Part shown: positions 63,590-64,000 of the stretch, one piece after another
Layout: every line of letters begins with the position of its first letter
Position numbering within the stretch: the first letter of the stretch is position 1
NCBI RefSeq assembly: GCF_009189165.1
Contig: NZ_CP045118.1
Location: 6,247,242-6,311,241 of the forward strand
Direction of reading: 5' to 3'
Origin: Pseudomonas sp. SCB32
Lineage (GTDB): Bacteria > Pseudomonadota > Gammaproteobacteria > Pseudomonadales > Pseudomonadaceae
Length of the DNA stretch: 64,000 bases
Program-made: the position numbers and the translations under genes
The notes under the pieces: generated by a model
Database searches by the model: none
Told to the model about the DNA's origin: nothing
Seen by the model: only the letters and a program-made list of their open reading frames with translations

Positions 63590-64000
63590 AAATTGAATTA
63601 AGAAAAGGCGAAATTCTTTTTTGAAAGATTGAAGATGTGGTTATGACTGTGGAAGGGGATGGCTGTGCATAAGTCGCTGCAACCCGCTGGTCATATGGCT
63701 CCTGAGGAATGACAACTCTGTCCGGAACGGGTGGGTGGCTTGTGTTCGGGCGGTTGGAAAGCTGGGGACAGATCAGGGCTTTTTCCACAGCCATTTTTTC
63801 CACAGGCTCATCACCAGGCTCATCCCCTGCATCATTCAGCTGTTATCCACAAGGCTCAGGGCGCGCTTACCCGACAATCGGCATATTCATTAACATCTTG
63901 ATTTTGCTTGTGTCCGCAGCCGTTTATCATGTGGATAAGTTGTTCGCACACGGCTACAATATCGACCTATTTCGCTTTGCGACTTCTTTGGGGGATATCC
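63590..64000. other. oriC: Chromosomal replication origin region (oriC), between rpmH and dnaA
   Basis: Gene-free stretch ending at the window edge. AT-rich segment at about 63590-63630, then DnaA boxes: TGTGCATAA (63664-63672), TTTTCCACA (63781-63789 and 63796-63804), exact TTATCCACA (63843-63851) and exact TGTGGATAA (63930-63938). A second AT-rich stretch lies at 63885-63910. In Pseudomonas oriC is known to sit here, directly upstream of dnaA. The last bases (GGGGGATATCC) look like the leader just before dnaA, which is not in the window. Confidence 0.85.

Overview
The window is a high-GC chromosomal segment from a Pseudomonas, most likely of the P. aeruginosa/P. citronellolis/P. nitroreducens side of the genus. 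The genus call rests on the order rpmH-rnpA-yidD-yidC-mnmE-mnmG-rsmG-parA-parB-atpIBEFHAGDC-glmU, on algB-kinB-ampDh2-marC, and on a P. aeruginosa-type carnitine cluster (cdhR, caiX, cdhC, cdhA, cdhB, hydrolase). The right edge lies in the rpmH-dnaA intergenic region that holds oriC. The dnaA start codon should lie just past base 64000, so this is probably the last 64 kb of a chromosome numbered from dnaA. The species call is inference.

Left to right. 1-8.5 kb: a two-partner secretion pair on the minus strand, a giant FHA/CdiA-type exoprotein (2217 codons visible, 3' end cut by the window edge) and its TpsB transporter. 8.6-12.2 kb: a small unknown gene, a possible small RNA, a LysR regulator and, divergent from it, a periplasmic sulfite dehydrogenase operon with a diheme cytochrome. 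12.2-18.1 kb: the L-carnitine to glycine betaine pathway with its binding protein and AraC-type regulator. 18.4-32 kb: accessory and transport genes (DUF1348, a 798-residue Tyr/Gly-rich secreted protein, AEC, CitMHS, TerC, a WHy lipoprotein, a Na/Pi-PhoU transporter, an AraC regulator, an epimerase, an M16 peptidase, GNAT). 32-38.8 kb: an MHS-type MFS transporter, an AT-rich island with a trypsin-like lipoprotein, an SpmAB-like membrane protein, GltP, WrbA and a DUF3313 lipoprotein. 38.9-45.8 kb: an envelope cluster, namely an Ivy lysozyme-inhibitor gene broken by an in-frame TAA, small membrane proteins, a triple-BON protein, AlgB/KinB, AmpDh2 and MarC. 46-64 kb: the conserved origin-proximal housekeeping block, all on the minus strand.

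How the parts work together. TpsB exports the giant adhesin or contact-dependent toxin. The Cdh enzymes turn carnitine into glycine betaine, with CaiX as the probable uptake receptor and CdhR as activator. The sulfite dehydrogenase passes electrons from sulfite to its cytochrome. AlgB/KinB control alginate and virulence, and sit among genes that look like cell-wall and osmotic-stress defence. The atp operon encodes the complete F1Fo ATP synthase and ParAB handle origin segregation.

Most notable: (i) a cluster of DnaA-box-like 9-mers beside an AT-rich stretch immediately upstream of mnmG, the place occupied by oriC in E. coli, although the Pseudomonas oriC is at the rpmH end; (ii) exact DnaA boxes far more frequent across the window than base composition predicts; (iii) the nonsense-interrupted Ivy gene; (iv) tandem ~104-bp palindrome-containing repeats inside the carnitine operon; (v) a plus-strand terminator with no gene upstream, suggesting a small RNA. 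No rRNA, tRNA, insertion sequence, prophage or CRISPR array was seen.
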